Positions 1-8,694 of a stretch of DNA of 64,000 bases are shown piece by piece. Numbering within the stretch: the stretch's first letter is position 1; the number at the start of each line of letters is the position of its first letter. The stretch is from NCBI RefSeq assembly GCF_025962655.1, contig NZ_JAGFPE010000001.1, positions 1,054,001-1,118,000 of the forward strand. The letters run 5' to 3'. The position numbers and the translations under genes are program-made. Origin of the DNA: Candidatus Symbiopectobacterium sp. NZEC151. Lineage in GTDB: Bacteria > Pseudomonadota > Gammaproteobacteria > Enterobacterales > Enterobacteriaceae. The notes below the pieces were generated by a model. It saw nothing but the letters and a program-made list of their open reading frames with translations. It ran no database searches and was not told the origin of the DNA.

Positions 1-1
1 G

Positions 2-529
2 GCCCTCAAAAGCCTCGATCATGAGCAACGCGTGCTTTATACCGGCACTTTCAGTAAAGTCCTTTTTCCCGGCTTACGTCTGGCCTATCTGGTGGTGCCC
101 CCCTCTCTGCAACTGACCTTTCACGAGGCAGTTAACCACTGGCCCGGTCCGGGTTCGATTCTGCCACAAGCGATGGTGGCAGCGTTCATGCAACAGGGGC
201 ATTTTGCCCGCCATTTGCGCAAAATGCGTCAGTTGTACGCCGTCAGGCGTGGTTATCTTGTAGAGGCACTTGAAAGCATTTTCGGCCCTTCTTTGCACAT
301 CCAGCCTCAGGCAGGGGGGATACAGGTTATGGCCTACCTGAACGAACAACAATCCGATAAGGCACTGGTGATGGCAGCCCAAGCAGCAGGGCTTGGTGTT
401 AAAGCGCTCAGCGAATGGGATGCAGGGATCCCGCAGCAGAACGGGCTACTCATGGGATTTACTAATTTTACCTGCGCGGAAGAAGCACAAGCGGCGGTGA
501 AACGTTTAGCAGCACTGCTAGCGACATGA
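2..529 (+). CDS. MocR/PdxR-type regulator, C-terminal aminotransferase part (5' end outside window)
   Basis: The reading frame is open from base 2 and begins before the window, so only the last ~175 residues are visible. They match the fold-type I aminotransferase domain that MocR regulators carry behind a GntR DNA-binding domain. The likely PLP lysine is in the early motif TGTFSKVLFPGLRLAYL, followed by the family's basic stretch HLRKMRQLYAVRRGYLVEAL. MocR proteins are PLP-dependent transcription regulators. The DNA-binding part cannot be seen, so a free aminotransferase is possible but less likely. The 3' end overlaps the convergent DUF606 gene by 12 bases. Confidence 0.8.
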   Translation, partial: ALKSLDHEQRVLYTGTFSKVLFPGLRLAYLVVPPSLQLTFHEAVNHWPGPGSILPQAMVAAFMQQGHFARHLRKMRQLYAVRRGYLVEALESIFGPSLHIQPQAGGIQVMAYLNEQQSDKALVMAAQAAGLGVKALSEWDAGIPQQNGLLMGFTNFTCAEEAQAAVKRLAALLAT

Positions 530-1054
530 GACTCTTGGCAACGTGGTAGAAGCAGAAACAGGCGTCTGTTCTGCCCCACCGCCTCCCTTTCCCGTATGCT
601 GCATGAGAACGGCTCCGGCAATAATGAGTATCACACCGGCTACCCGGGTTAGCGTGACGGGGTGTGGTGCGAGCCCCATCAAACCAAACTGATCGACAAG
701 TATCGCCGCGATCGTCTGACCCGCCACCACCAGAACAAGGAAACTGGCAGCGCCGAGTTTTGGTGTTAAGGCTGTTGAACTGACGACATAAAGTGCACCA
801 AATACACCGCCAATCCAAAGCCACCAGGGCCCCTCCAGGGCACTGCTCAGACGAGGGCCCGGTGCTTTGAAAAACCACAGCAGCGGTAATAGCACAAGCA
901 TACTGACTGTGAGCGAGACCAGTGCCCCCCACAGCGGGTGTCCCAGCGCCTTACCTACCGCAGCATTACTCGCTACCTGAAACGGCAACAACGCGCCGGC
1001 CAAAAGCGCAGTTCCTGTCGGGATAAGCGATAAGGCGATAACTTTAATCAACAT
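518..1054 (-). CDS. DMT-superfamily DUF606 (YdcZ-like) membrane transporter
   Basis: Encodes 178 residues with about five hydrophobic segments. It opens with a small-residue-rich helix, PTGTALLAGALLPFQVASNA, followed by GHPLWGALVS, both typical of DUF606 proteins of the drug/metabolite transporter superfamily. The start at the ATG of MLIKVIAL is chosen because CTGGAGG lies six bases upstream; an in-frame ATG 15 codons earlier has no such site. The C-terminal tail of ~25 residues (GKGGGGAEQ onward) is hydrophilic and glycine-rich. The substrate cannot be predicted. The divergent LysR gene next door is a plausible regulator. Confidence 0.75.
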   Translation of the reverse strand: MLIKVIALSLIPTGTALLAGALLPFQVASNAAVGKALGHPLWGALVSLTVSMLVLLPLLWFFKAPGPRLSSALEGPWWLWIGGVFGALYVVSSTALTPKLGAASFLVLVVAGQTIAAILVDQFGLMGLAPHPVTLTRVAGVILIIAGAVLMQHTGKGGGGAEQTPVSASTTLPRVSCR

Positions 1055-1150
1055 GTGATACCTCCAGAAAAAGAATAATGCGATAGAGGCATCTTCCATT
1101 ATTAGCTATATTTATTGAAATTAGTAATTTGTATACAGGACATGCATGAA

Positions 1151-2074
1151 ATGGATGCTTTACGGAAAATTGATCTTAACCTGCTCCTGACGTTACATGC
1201 CCTGCTCGCTGAGAAACACGTTACGCGCGCGGCGCTCAGGCTCCATCGCAGCCAGCCGGCGGTGAGTCACTCGCTGGCACAACTGAGAGTTCACTTCAAG
1301 GATCCCTTGCTGGTTCGTAAGAACGGAAAAATGACGCTTTCGGCCAAGGCTCACGCCCTGCTTCCTCCGCTTGAAACTTTGCTTCAGGGGTTGAGTAGCC
1401 TGTTAGCGCCTTCCGTATTTGACCCCTATACGGCAAAACGACGCTTCAGGATAGCGATGTCCGATTACGCCGCAAGGATAGTATTGCCCTCTTTGGTGAT
1501 TCATCTGCGACAACATGCACCGGGAATGGATCTGGCTATTATTCAAGCCAGTAGAGAAATGATGCTGGCACAACTTGAAGATGGTGAAGTGGATCTTGCG
1601 CTGGGCGTTTTCCCAAATTTTGTCGAAGGTATTCAGAAGGAGACGCTTTTCACTGAAGCGTTTATTTGTCTTGCCGACAGGCGCTTTCTGCCTGTGCGTA
1701 GTGATCTGACCCTGGAAGAGTGGCTGGCGAAGCCACACGTACAACTGGCAACGCTGCCGGATACGGTTGATGAAATTGAAAAAGCATTGATTGCCAAGGG
1801 GCTAAAACGACACGTCTGTGTGGCACTTCCTCATTGGAGTGCCGCAGCAAACCTGCTTGCCGGAACCGACCTGGTATTAACCATCGCCAGCCGTACCGTG
1901 GCACCTGAAGATTGTCATGATGCTCTTTGTCGCTTTAACCCCCCTCTTGAACTTCCCGATTTCGCGTTTGAACAAGCCTGGCATTTCAGGAAGAATGCCG
2001 ATCCGGCTCATCATTGGCTACGTTGCGCGATCGTGGCGAGTTGTGAACGATTCAGAGAGGTTGCTTCTGCCTAA
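1151..2074 (+). CDS. LysR-family transcriptional regulator
   Basis: About 307 residues. The N-terminal winged helix-turn-helix (residues ~5-65: RKIDLNLLLTLHALLAEKHV, then RAALRLHRSQPAVSHSLAQL) is a textbook LysR domain, followed by a LysR substrate-binding domain (~95-295). The ATG at 1151 is preferred because ACAGGA ends ten bases upstream; an ATG at 1142 is nearly on top of that site, and a TTG at 1115 is possible. Transcribed away from the DUF606 transporter with a gap under 100 bases, so it probably controls it. The inducer is unknown. Confidence 0.85.
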   Translation: MDALRKIDLNLLLTLHALLAEKHVTRAALRLHRSQPAVSHSLAQLRVHFKDPLLVRKNGKMTLSAKAHALLPPLETLLQGLSSLLAPSVFDPYTAKRRFRIAMSDYAARIVLPSLVIHLRQHAPGMDLAIIQASREMMLAQLEDGEVDLALGVFPNFVEGIQKETLFTEAFICLADRRFLPVRSDLTLEEWLAKPHVQLATLPDTVDEIEKALIAKGLKRHVCVALPHWSAAANLLAGTDLVLTIASRTVAPEDCHDALCRFNPPLELPDFAFEQAWHFRKNADPAHHWLRCAIVASCERFREVASA

Positions 2075-2079
2075 CTTAT

Positions 2080-2613
2080 TTATGCCCATTCCTTCTTAAG
2101 TAGCGCATAGATATAGGTGTCATCGTATTTTGCCTCATCATTCTGCCCTGCAAACGAAACGAACTCCTTAAAACACCCTTCGCGACGCATATGAAGACGT
2201 TCGCAAAGCCGCTGAGAGGCGAGATTGTAGTCCTCAACGTAGGCGTACAGGCGCCGAGCTTCTTTTTCAGTAAACAAGTACTGAAACAGCGCGGAGACAG
2301 ATTCCGTCGCAAAGCCCTGTCCCTCATAATGGTGGTTAAAATGCCAGCCAACTGACCAGGTATTGCTGTCCGGCTCTTCTCTGTTATCGGCAAACAGATG
2401 CCCGATCAATGTGTCATTCTCTTTGAGGCACACGGCAAACTGGCTGGGATCAGCGGCTCTTCTGGTAACCTCTTCCCGAGCTTCTGCGAGTGAGCTCAGC
2501 TTTTCATCCTGAAAACAGGGAGTGCGCGGCGAAGACAGGTAGTCTAGCAGTGACAGGGCATCTTTTTCCCTGAAAGAACGAATGACAAGTCTTGGCGTGG
2601 TGACTACGATCAT
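2080..2613 (-). CDS. GNAT N-acetyltransferase, RimJ/RimL-like
   Basis: About 177 residues of the Acetyltransf_3 type. It opens with TTPRLVIRSFREKDALSLLDYL, and the acetyl-CoA-binding region includes HHYEGQGFATESVSALFQYL. The part ARRLYAYVEDYNLASQRLCERL is the usual RimJ/RimL C-terminal half. Family members acetylate N-terminal amines of proteins or small molecules; the substrate here is unknown. The start is the ATG of MIVVTT, since the upstream alternative is TTG. It converges on the LysR gene with a five-base gap. Confidence 0.8.
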   Translation of the reverse strand: MIVVTTPRLVIRSFREKDALSLLDYLSSPRTPCFQDEKLSSLAEAREEVTRRAADPSQFAVCLKENDTLIGHLFADNREEPDSNTWSVGWHFNHHYEGQGFATESVSALFQYLFTEKEARRLYAYVEDYNLASQRLCERLHMRREGCFKEFVSFAGQNDEAKYDDTYIYALLKKEWA

Positions 2614-2961
2614 GATGTGGTGGGCCAATAAGATGAATGTGTACCTATTCTACCATTCGTCAACGATACACGCCCAAAATCTTCCAAAAAAACACATCTA
2701 AGCTATTGATAAAAATGGATAGTAACGATTGACTATGCGGACATTGCTGATAATGCCCATCCGCCTTGCTGGCCTGGCAACGGGCGCAGTGCGGTGATGG
2801 GCCCAGCATTGACAGAGAGGGTCGCCAGTCATTACTCTTTTGCCGCAGCTTCATGGTGTAAACCCGGAAACCATCCGATACGGAAGGGATAAAACACCCT
2901 GTCAGCGCAGAAATACTTGAGTGTTTTCTTTTTACACCTTGCAACAAGGGTTGCTGTCTGA
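2614..2961. other. Intergenic leader region upstream of ybiR with a terminator-like hairpin
   Basis: No protein-coding gene is visible in these ~350 bases. Near the right end, AAAACAC (2891-2897) can pair with GTGTTTT (2921-2927), followed by CTTTTT, which looks like an intrinsic terminator inside the 5' leader of ybiR. An upstream GGTGT can instead pair with the ACACC that forms the left arm. A second small hairpin, GCAAC (2941-2945)/GTTGC (2950-2954), holds the likely ribosome-binding AAGG in its loop. This suggests but does not prove leader control. Confidence 0.35.
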
Positions 2962-4074
2962 ATGAGTATGCCTTTTTTCCGCGCCTTACTGCGCGACCGT
3001 TTTTTGCACCTGTTATTGATTATTGGCGTCGGTCTTTGTTTCGCCGTGCCTTTCGCTCCTGCTACCTGGCCTGGGGCAATTGACTGGCATACCATCATCA
3101 CCCTGAGCGGATTGATGTTATTGACGAAAGGCGTGGAGCTCAGCGGCTATTTTGATGTACTAGGGCGTCGTATGGTGAGGCGTTTTCACAGTCAACGGCG
3201 ACTGGCGATATTTATGGTGCTGGCCGCCGCGACACTGTCCACCTTTCTGACTAACGATGTGGCGCTGTTTATTGTGGTGCCGCTGACGATTACCTTAAAG
3301 AAGTTGTGCAGAATACCGATCAATCGTCTGATCATTTTTGAAGCGCTGGCAGTTAACGCCGGTTCCCTGCTCACCCCGATTGGCAACCCGCAGAATATTT
3401 TGCTGTGGGGACGTTCAGACCTATCATTTCTGGCCTTCATCTGGCAGATGACGCCGCTGGCGCTGGCAATGATGGCGACATTACTGGTGTTGTGCTGGTT
3501 CTGCTTCCCCGATAAAACGCTTAATTATCTTAGCGGTGAGAAAAGTGTGGACTGGCAACCTCGACTCGTCTGGTGCTGTCTGGTTTTTTATCTGATCTTT
3601 ATCGCCGCACTGGAATTAAAACAGGAGCTGTGGGGGCTGGCACTGGTGGCAGCGGGCTTTGTAGTGCTCGAGCGCCGGGTCATCCTGACGGTTGACTGGA
3701 CTCTGCTGCTGGTTTTTATGGCGATGTTTATCGACGTTCACTTGCTAATACAGCTACCTGCGCTTCACGATGTTCTCAGTAGTACCCGGTATCTGTCACC
3801 GGCTGAATTGTGGCTGACGGCCATTGGTTTGTCGCAGTTTATCAGTAACGTGCCTGCCACCATTTTGCTACTGAATTACGTTCCGCCAGACACCCTACTC
3901 GCCTGGGCGGTAAACGTGGGGGGATTCGGTCTGTTGCCAGGTTCGCTGGCAAATTTGATCGCTCTACGTATGGCCAACGATCGCCGTATCTGGTGGCGCT
4001 TTCATTTCTACTCTTTGCCGTTGCTACTCTGGGCCGCCGTGGTGGGCTACGGTCTGTACTATTTCGGATCCTAG
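2962..4074 (+). CDS. ybiR: YbiR-type anion permease (ArsB/NhaD-CitM superfamily)
   Basis: 370 residues, the length of E. coli YbiR and recognisably collinear with it. Diagnostic segments are DWHTIITLSGLMLLTKGVEL, then STFLTNDVALFIVVPLTITL and NAGSLLTPIGNPQNILLWGR, and near the end SQFISNVPATILLLNYVPP. The paired TNDVA and SNVPAT motifs sit in the two pseudo-symmetric halves of ion-transporter-superfamily permeases. About ten membrane helices are expected. The physiological substrate is not established. In E. coli the gene lies beside mntR; mntR is not visible here. Confidence 0.9.
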   Translation: MSMPFFRALLRDRFLHLLLIIGVGLCFAVPFAPATWPGAIDWHTIITLSGLMLLTKGVELSGYFDVLGRRMVRRFHSQRRLAIFMVLAAATLSTFLTNDVALFIVVPLTITLKKLCRIPINRLIIFEALAVNAGSLLTPIGNPQNILLWGRSDLSFLAFIWQMTPLALAMMATLLVLCWFCFPDKTLNYLSGEKSVDWQPRLVWCCLVFYLIFIAALELKQELWGLALVAAGFVVLERRVILTVDWTLLLVFMAMFIDVHLLIQLPALHDVLSSTRYLSPAELWLTAIGLSQFISNVPATILLLNYVPPDTLLAWAVNVGGFGLLPGSLANLIALRMANDRRIWWRFHFYSLPLLLWAAVVGYGLYYFGS

Positions 4075-4161
4075 ACTGCCCCTACTGATTGGCTGATTTG
4101 TAATAAGCACGCCCGAACACTCCGGCAGTGTCAGCAGGCTTAGAGATTTATAGCATAAGAA

Positions 4162-4184
4162 AACACCCGGCCAAGCCGGGTGTT
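4162..4184. terminator. Hairpin between the convergent ybiR and hydrolase genes
   Basis: Perfect ten-base inverted repeat AACACCCGGC/GCCGGGTGTT with loop CAA. It sits between two convergent genes, so it probably ends transcription from both sides, although the U-tract is weak. Confidence 0.65.
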
Positions 4185-4209
4185 GATACACACTGATGTT
4201 CACGCTGCT

Positions 4210-5283
4210 TTACTTGAGGCGATAGCAGTTTATCCCGGCGTTGAATGACAGTTCGTCATAAACGCTTTCACCGTTAAAAACGCGATTGAAAAAACGAAAT
4301 GCTGAGCTGTTTGAGTTTGAGACCGCATCACCTTCAAAATACGCATGACTGCTGCCAACAACCTCTGTGAAGTCTACATAAATGGCCTGTTTTGCATCAA
4401 GGTTATGCAAATGATGACCCAATCGTGGCAATTGTTGCTCACCTAATTTTGCTCTTGATAATTTCAGTGCACTATCATCTTCATTAATCGTGATGTAGAC
4501 AGACTTACGACAGGGTATTTTATCCACCCATTGTTTATGATCTTTATTATTGGCATCAGCAGCCGCCAATATGACATTATCGAACAGCAGTTCATGTGCG
4601 TTTGAACTCTCAGGGTACAAGGTATATTGATACAAATAGTTGCCCATGCTGTGTGTCATCATATTGATGGATATTGGGCATTTATCTTCCTGTAGCCGCA
4701 TGATCAATGCATTACGCTTTTCCGTTGAAGCATTGCTCCCAAGTTGTTTATCGACTTTTTTTACAATCTCAATTTTTACCTTTTCCACCTGTTCCCTGAA
4801 CAGTGCTGCCATGCGGCCCAGGCAGCGATCGAGGGCTCCCGTTGAGGCCCGCGCATCTCTTTTATCGCTAAGGTATGAGGCCGTACCCCATACGCCGCCC
4901 CCATTGGCTGGCCAAGAGAAAACCAACACTTCAACATTATAAAGTGCTTCCAGCCGTGCTGCACGTTCCAGCACATCCTCTATGTTATTATTATAACCAT
5001 GGACAAAAAACAGCAAATTTCTTTTCTCTGCCTGTAATTTTTTAAACAAAACGGCAGCAACATAATCACTGGCATAATAAGTCACACCGGCGTCAGTCAG
5101 ATTAACTTCTGTTTTCATTTTCTCAGTTATCTTATCGGGAAGAATATTAACCGTCCACTTACCCTCTTTTTTCTCTGCCGCTACCAATCGTAATTCATTA
5201 GGACCATTTTCATTAGCCGTATCACCAAACAGTTTCAAGTCCTTGCCATTTTTATTCACATTCCTATTCGTCACAATAAACAT
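4210..5283 (-). CDS. DUF900-type alpha/beta hydrolase
   Basis: 357 residues. The oxyanion-side motif LLFFVHGYNNNIEDVLERAA and the nucleophile elbow MMTHSMGNYLYQYTL (a Ser in H-S-M-G-N) mark an alpha/beta hydrolase of the DUF900 group. A late SHAYFEGD supplies a likely catalytic His. There is no signal peptide or membrane helix, so it should be cytoplasmic, although some relatives are toxin or secretion-system cargo. The start is the ATG of MFIVTNRN, six bases after AAGGTGA; the earlier GTG lacks a site. No partner or immunity gene is apparent. The natural substrate is unknown. Confidence 0.75.
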   Translation of the reverse strand: MFIVTNRNVNKNGKDLKLFGDTANENGPNELRLVAAEKKEGKWTVNILPDKITEKMKTEVNLTDAGVTYYASDYVAAVLFKKLQAEKRNLLFFVHGYNNNIEDVLERAARLEALYNVEVLVFSWPANGGGVWGTASYLSDKRDARASTGALDRCLGRMAALFREQVEKVKIEIVKKVDKQLGSNASTEKRNALIMRLQEDKCPISINMMTHSMGNYLYQYTLYPESSNAHELLFDNVILAAADANNKDHKQWVDKIPCRKSVYITINEDDSALKLSRAKLGEQQLPRLGHHLHNLDAKQAIYVDFTEVVGSSHAYFEGDAVSNSNSSAFRFFNRVFNGESVYDELSFNAGINCYRLK

Positions 5284-5653
5284 AGAAATCACCTTTAATA
5301 AAGATATATTTATTACGGAATGGTTTCACCGAAATGCATTTTTATTCATGGTGCTTTGGCCGCAGCTATCGGCAAAACACCGCGTGCAGGCACGCAGAGA
5401 TGCATTAAGATGTGTTATGTAAAAATTTGAATTGAAACATTTGCGCGCGGTAACTATCACCGCTGACACAAGCGTAGACAGCGGAGCGCAACTTATCCAC
5501 TGGCGTAGGATAAAACGCTGCGCGCTTTTAACGGTTTTTTGCTATTCCCAAGGTAGCCGCTGTGGTGAAGGTCTAGGCATCTCAGTAAAAGACCTCAATA
5601 CGCACACACCGCCCCTGTCTTGACTTATTTTGCAAAAAGTATATTTTTCGGAC
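5284..5653. other. Intergenic region, no gene recognised
   Basis: About 370 bases between the divergent hydrolase and GlxA-type regulator genes. A 63-codon open frame (5432-5623) has no ribosome-binding site and no recognisable product, so it is not called. The region should carry both promoters. I see no strong palindrome. Confidence 0.5.
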
Positions 5654-6634
5654 ATGAAGAAAATCCTGATTATCGTTCCCGATGGCGGCATGCTGTTTGA
5701 GTCTGCCGGTATTGCCGACATCCTGATGCAAGCGAACCAACTGCATACTGACGGGTTGGCGCATCCTCGCTATCACATCAATATTGCCACCACACAGCCG
5801 CATCAGGTGATCCACGGTCAATCTGGGCTGAATCTGCTTGCGGATCACCGCCTGCATGAGCTGGATCCCCGAGAGCCGCTCGACACCATCCTGATTACCG
5901 GCCGTGGGCAAAATGAGCAGGAAGGCATTGCCGTCGTCGATTGGCTGCGCCTTGCTGCGCCGCATGCTAGGCGCATTGCATCGATTTGCGGCGGCGCGAT
6001 GCTGCTTGCTCAGAGTGGGTTATTGAACGGCAGGCGAGCGACCACGCATTGGAAACTGCTGGAAACCATGCAGTCGGCCTTCCCTGAGGTAAAGGTCGAA
6101 GCGGGTCCACTGTATATACAGGATGGCCCTATCTGGACTTCCGGCGGCGTCAGTTCTGGTTTTGATCTTACGCTGGCGCTGGTTGAGGAGGATTACGGCT
6201 TTAGCCTTGCCCGCGATGTCGCACAAGATCTGGTGATGTATCTGCGTCGCCCAGGTGGTCAATTGCAGTTTAGCCGTTACAATCTGCGCCAAACCGGCAA
6301 TTCAGGTCCGATAAGCGATTTGCAGGCGTGGATACTCGACAACATTACCGCCGATCTCGGCGTGGAAGCGCTGGCAGAAAAAGTCGCCATGAGCCCGCGT
6401 AATTTTACCCGGGTATTTACCCGTGAAACCGGCGTTTCTCCGGCGCGCTATGTGTCAGAAGCGCGCCTTGCCGCCGCACGACAACATCTTGAACAAACTA
6501 CCGACACGCTGGAGCGGATCGCCACCAATACGGGGTTTGGCAGCAGCATTAATCTGCGTCGTATTTTTGAAAAACAGCTGCAATTAACCCCCGGCGAATA
6601 TCGCCAACGCTTCCATTGTCGCAAAATGGCGTAA
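5654..6634 (+). CDS. GlxA-family AraC regulator with DJ-1/PfpI-like sensor domain
   Basis: About 326 residues. Residues ~1-190 form a class-I-glutaminase/DJ-1-like domain (KKILIIVPDGGMLFESAGIA; the elbow RIASICGGAMLLAQSGLL; THWKLLETM). Residues ~220-320 are an AraC/XylS DNA-binding domain with two helix-turn-helices (GVEALAEKVAMSPRNFTRVF and ERIATNTGFGSSINLRRIFE). Proteins of this design regulate diverse metabolic operons. ATG at 5654 is chosen over the upstream TTG at 5630. It is immediately upstream of, and on the same strand as, the GAPDH gene, which it may control. Confidence 0.85.
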   Translation: MKKILIIVPDGGMLFESAGIADILMQANQLHTDGLAHPRYHINIATTQPHQVIHGQSGLNLLADHRLHELDPREPLDTILITGRGQNEQEGIAVVDWLRLAAPHARRIASICGGAMLLAQSGLLNGRRATTHWKLLETMQSAFPEVKVEAGPLYIQDGPIWTSGGVSSGFDLTLALVEEDYGFSLARDVAQDLVMYLRRPGGQLQFSRYNLRQTGNSGPISDLQAWILDNITADLGVEALAEKVAMSPRNFTRVFTRETGVSPARYVSEARLAAARQHLEQTTDTLERIATNTGFGSSINLRRIFEKQLQLTPGEYRQRFHCRKMA

Positions 6635-6700
6635 TGTGATCCTTTTTTGTCATTTACGCCAATAGCGCCATGGCCTACAGTCACTCCAGAGACAACCTAT

Positions 6701-6706
6701 AAGGAG
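6701..6706 (+). promoter_or_regulatory. Ribosome-binding site deciding the GAPDH start
   Basis: AAGGAG lies six bases before the ATG at 6713 and selects that start over an open frame extending back to 6647. Confidence 0.8.
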
Positions 6707-6712
6707 TGCATC

Positions 6713-7726
6713 ATGGTCAACGTCGGTATCAATGGTTTCGGCAGAATCGGGCGCAACGTGCTGCGTGCCGCATTGGGCAACCCAGACATCAACATTGTGG
6801 CAATTAACGATTTGACGGACAGCAAAACGCTGGCCCACCTGCTGAAATATGACTCTCTGCTGGGCACACTCTCAGCCACCGTTGAAGCCACCAACGGGCA
6901 GTTGCGCGTTAATGGAAACCCCATCACCGTGTTCAGCGAACGCGACCCAGCACGCATTCCCTGGCGTGAGGCTGAGGTGGATATCGTTATCGAAGCGACG
7001 GGCCTTTTTACCGAACGCGAAAAGGCGGCGGTGCATATTGATAGCGGCGGTGCCAAGCGCGTCATCATCTCTGCGCCGGGCAAGAATGACGACTTAACGG
7101 TGGTGATGGGCGTAAACCATGGATTATACGATCCGCAAAAGCACTACGTTATCAGCAACGGAAGCTGCACCACCAACGGTTTGGCACCGGCGGCACAGGT
7201 TCTGCACCAGCACTTTGGTATCAAACATGGCCTGATGAATACCACACACGCCTACACCAACAGCCAGGCATTACACGATCAGCCGGAGAAGGATCTGCGT
7301 GGCGCGCGCGCCGCCGCATTATCGATTGTGCCCTACTCCAGTGGCGCGGCCAAAGCGCTGGGGAAAGTGATCCCGGAACTGGATGGGCGGCTGACCGGCT
7401 ATTCCCTGCGCGTGCCGGTGCCTGTGGTATCAATCGTCGATCTCACGGTGACCCTTGAGCGCGAGGTGACGGTAGAAGAGGTCAACGACGCATTCCGTCA
7501 GGCGGCTGCCTCCGGCCCGTTACAGGGCATTCTCGGCTATAGCGACGAGCCGTTGGTCTCGAGCGATTATCAGGGCGATCCGCGTTCATCCATCATTGAT
7601 GGGCTATCGACGCTGGTTATCGGTGGCAATATGGTCAAAATCCTCGCCTGGTACGACAACGAATGGGGATTTTCAAACCGCCTTGTCGATTTAGCGCTGA
7701 TGATAAGCCAACGTGAACCGGCATAA
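6713..7726 (+). CDS. Type I glyceraldehyde-3-phosphate dehydrogenase, second-type copy
   Basis: 337 residues. The Rossmann start MVNVGINGFGRIGRNVLRAA and Asp33 in INDLTD (NAD-type) are intact. The catalytic Cys152 lies in SNGSCTTNGLAP, with His180 in NTTHAYTNSQ. The usual second cysteine of the SCTTNC motif is Gly here. The segment KDLRGARAAALSIVPYSSGA and the pattern GILGYSDEPLVSSDYQGD are closer to Gram-positive-type enzymes than to E. coli GapA, so this is probably an additional GAPDH rather than the main glycolytic one. An Epd-type erythrose-4-phosphate dehydrogenase is less likely on motif grounds. It follows the GlxA-type regulator. Confidence 0.85.
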   Translation: MVNVGINGFGRIGRNVLRAALGNPDINIVAINDLTDSKTLAHLLKYDSLLGTLSATVEATNGQLRVNGNPITVFSERDPARIPWREAEVDIVIEATGLFTEREKAAVHIDSGGAKRVIISAPGKNDDLTVVMGVNHGLYDPQKHYVISNGSCTTNGLAPAAQVLHQHFGIKHGLMNTTHAYTNSQALHDQPEKDLRGARAAALSIVPYSSGAAKALGKVIPELDGRLTGYSLRVPVPVVSIVDLTVTLEREVTVEEVNDAFRQAAASGPLQGILGYSDEPLVSSDYQGDPRSSIIDGLSTLVIGGNMVKILAWYDNEWGFSNRLVDLALMISQREPA

Positions 7727-7737
7727 ATACCGTGACC

Positions 7738-7762
7738 GAACACCCGGTTAACCCGGGTGTTC
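7738..7762. terminator. Hairpin between convergent GAPDH and fucA
   Basis: Arms GAACACCCGG and CCGGGTGTTC around a short loop. It closely resembles the hairpin at 4162-4184. Likely a bidirectional terminator. Confidence 0.65.
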
Positions 7763-7845
7763 ATCGCCTGATAAAAGCCGCCGCGTGACCACGCCCTGTG
7801 GTTACCGTTAAGTGCAAACACCGCAGCAACCTGCCTGATGCCACC

Positions 7846-8493
7846 TTATTCTTCAATGCGCAAGCCATAGGTTTTGAATTTTTCCAGCACAATGGCAATC
7901 TCTTCCTCGCTTAATACCGGTACCGGATCGACAATGGCTAGCGTACTGAGATAGAGATGAGCCAGCACTTCCACTTCGTGCGCGAGCCACAAGGCTTTCT
8001 CCAGATTTTCTTCGCAGGCAATCAGACCGTGGTGCTGCAACAACGTGGCCTTACGGTGTTTGAGCGCAATGGCAACCTGTTCAGAAAGCGCACGCGTGCC
8101 AAATGTGGCGTAGGGTGCGCACGGAATCGAATTCCCACCTGCCGCGGCAATCATGTAGTGAATGGCCGGAATCGGACGATTAAGAATTGAAACCGCCGTG
8201 CAGTTAACCGCGTGGTTATGCACCACCGCGTTAGCATCCGGCCGGGTTTGGTACGTAACCCAGTGAAAACGCCATTCGCTGGAGGGCAATTTACCCTGTT
8301 CGTGTTGCCCGTTGGCATCGATATAAACAATGTACGATTCGGTGAGTTTTTCATAAGGAATACCCGTTGGCGTAATCAACATACCCTCCTGATAACGCAC
8401 GCTCACATTCCCTGCGGTGCCTTGGTTAAGCCCCAGGCGAGTCATTTCCAGACAGGTGTCAATAATTTGCCTGGCCAATTTGCTGCGTTCCAT
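7846..8493 (-). CDS. fucA: L-fuculose-1-phosphate aldolase FucA
   Basis: 215 residues, aligning without gaps to E. coli FucA. It splits L-fuculose-1-phosphate into dihydroxyacetone phosphate and L-lactaldehyde. The zinc ligands and acid/base of the class II aldolase are in place: Glu73 (SSEWRFH), His92 and His94 (VVHNHAV) and His155 (LLQHHGLIA). AGAGAGG sits seven bases before the ATG. It is divergent from fucPIKUR as in E. coli, but fucO, the lactaldehyde reductase that normally follows fucA, is absent: fucA ends directly against a convergent GAPDH gene. Confidence 0.97.
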   Translation of the reverse strand: MERSKLARQIIDTCLEMTRLGLNQGTAGNVSVRYQEGMLITPTGIPYEKLTESYIVYIDANGQHEQGKLPSSEWRFHWVTYQTRPDANAVVHNHAVNCTAVSILNRPIPAIHYMIAAAGGNSIPCAPYATFGTRALSEQVAIALKHRKATLLQHHGLIACEENLEKALWLAHEVEVLAHLYLSTLAIVDPVPVLSEEEIAIVLEKFKTYGLRIEE

Positions 8494-8694
8494 TTATTAC
8501 CTCTCTCAGTGATTCACAATAAAGTGGCTGAATCCCGGTGCAGTATCGCACCCGGTTCCATTAAATTAATCAGATTCGTAGTCACCATCATCACGCGGAA
8601 TAACAAGAAGGATATTTACATCGCCGTTTTTTGTGACGGGACTCAATTAATTCGACGTAAAAAAAGATGAATCCATCAACAGCGCATTTTGAAA

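Noticed and set aside
2640-2961. Manganese riboswitch or mntS gene upstream of ybiR, by analogy with the E. coli mntR-ybiR region
   Set aside because: The conserved riboswitch core and the MntS peptide could not be found in any frame.
5432-5623. 63-codon plus-strand frame before the GlxA-type regulator
   Set aside because: No ribosome-binding site or recognisable sequence; lies in a promoter region.
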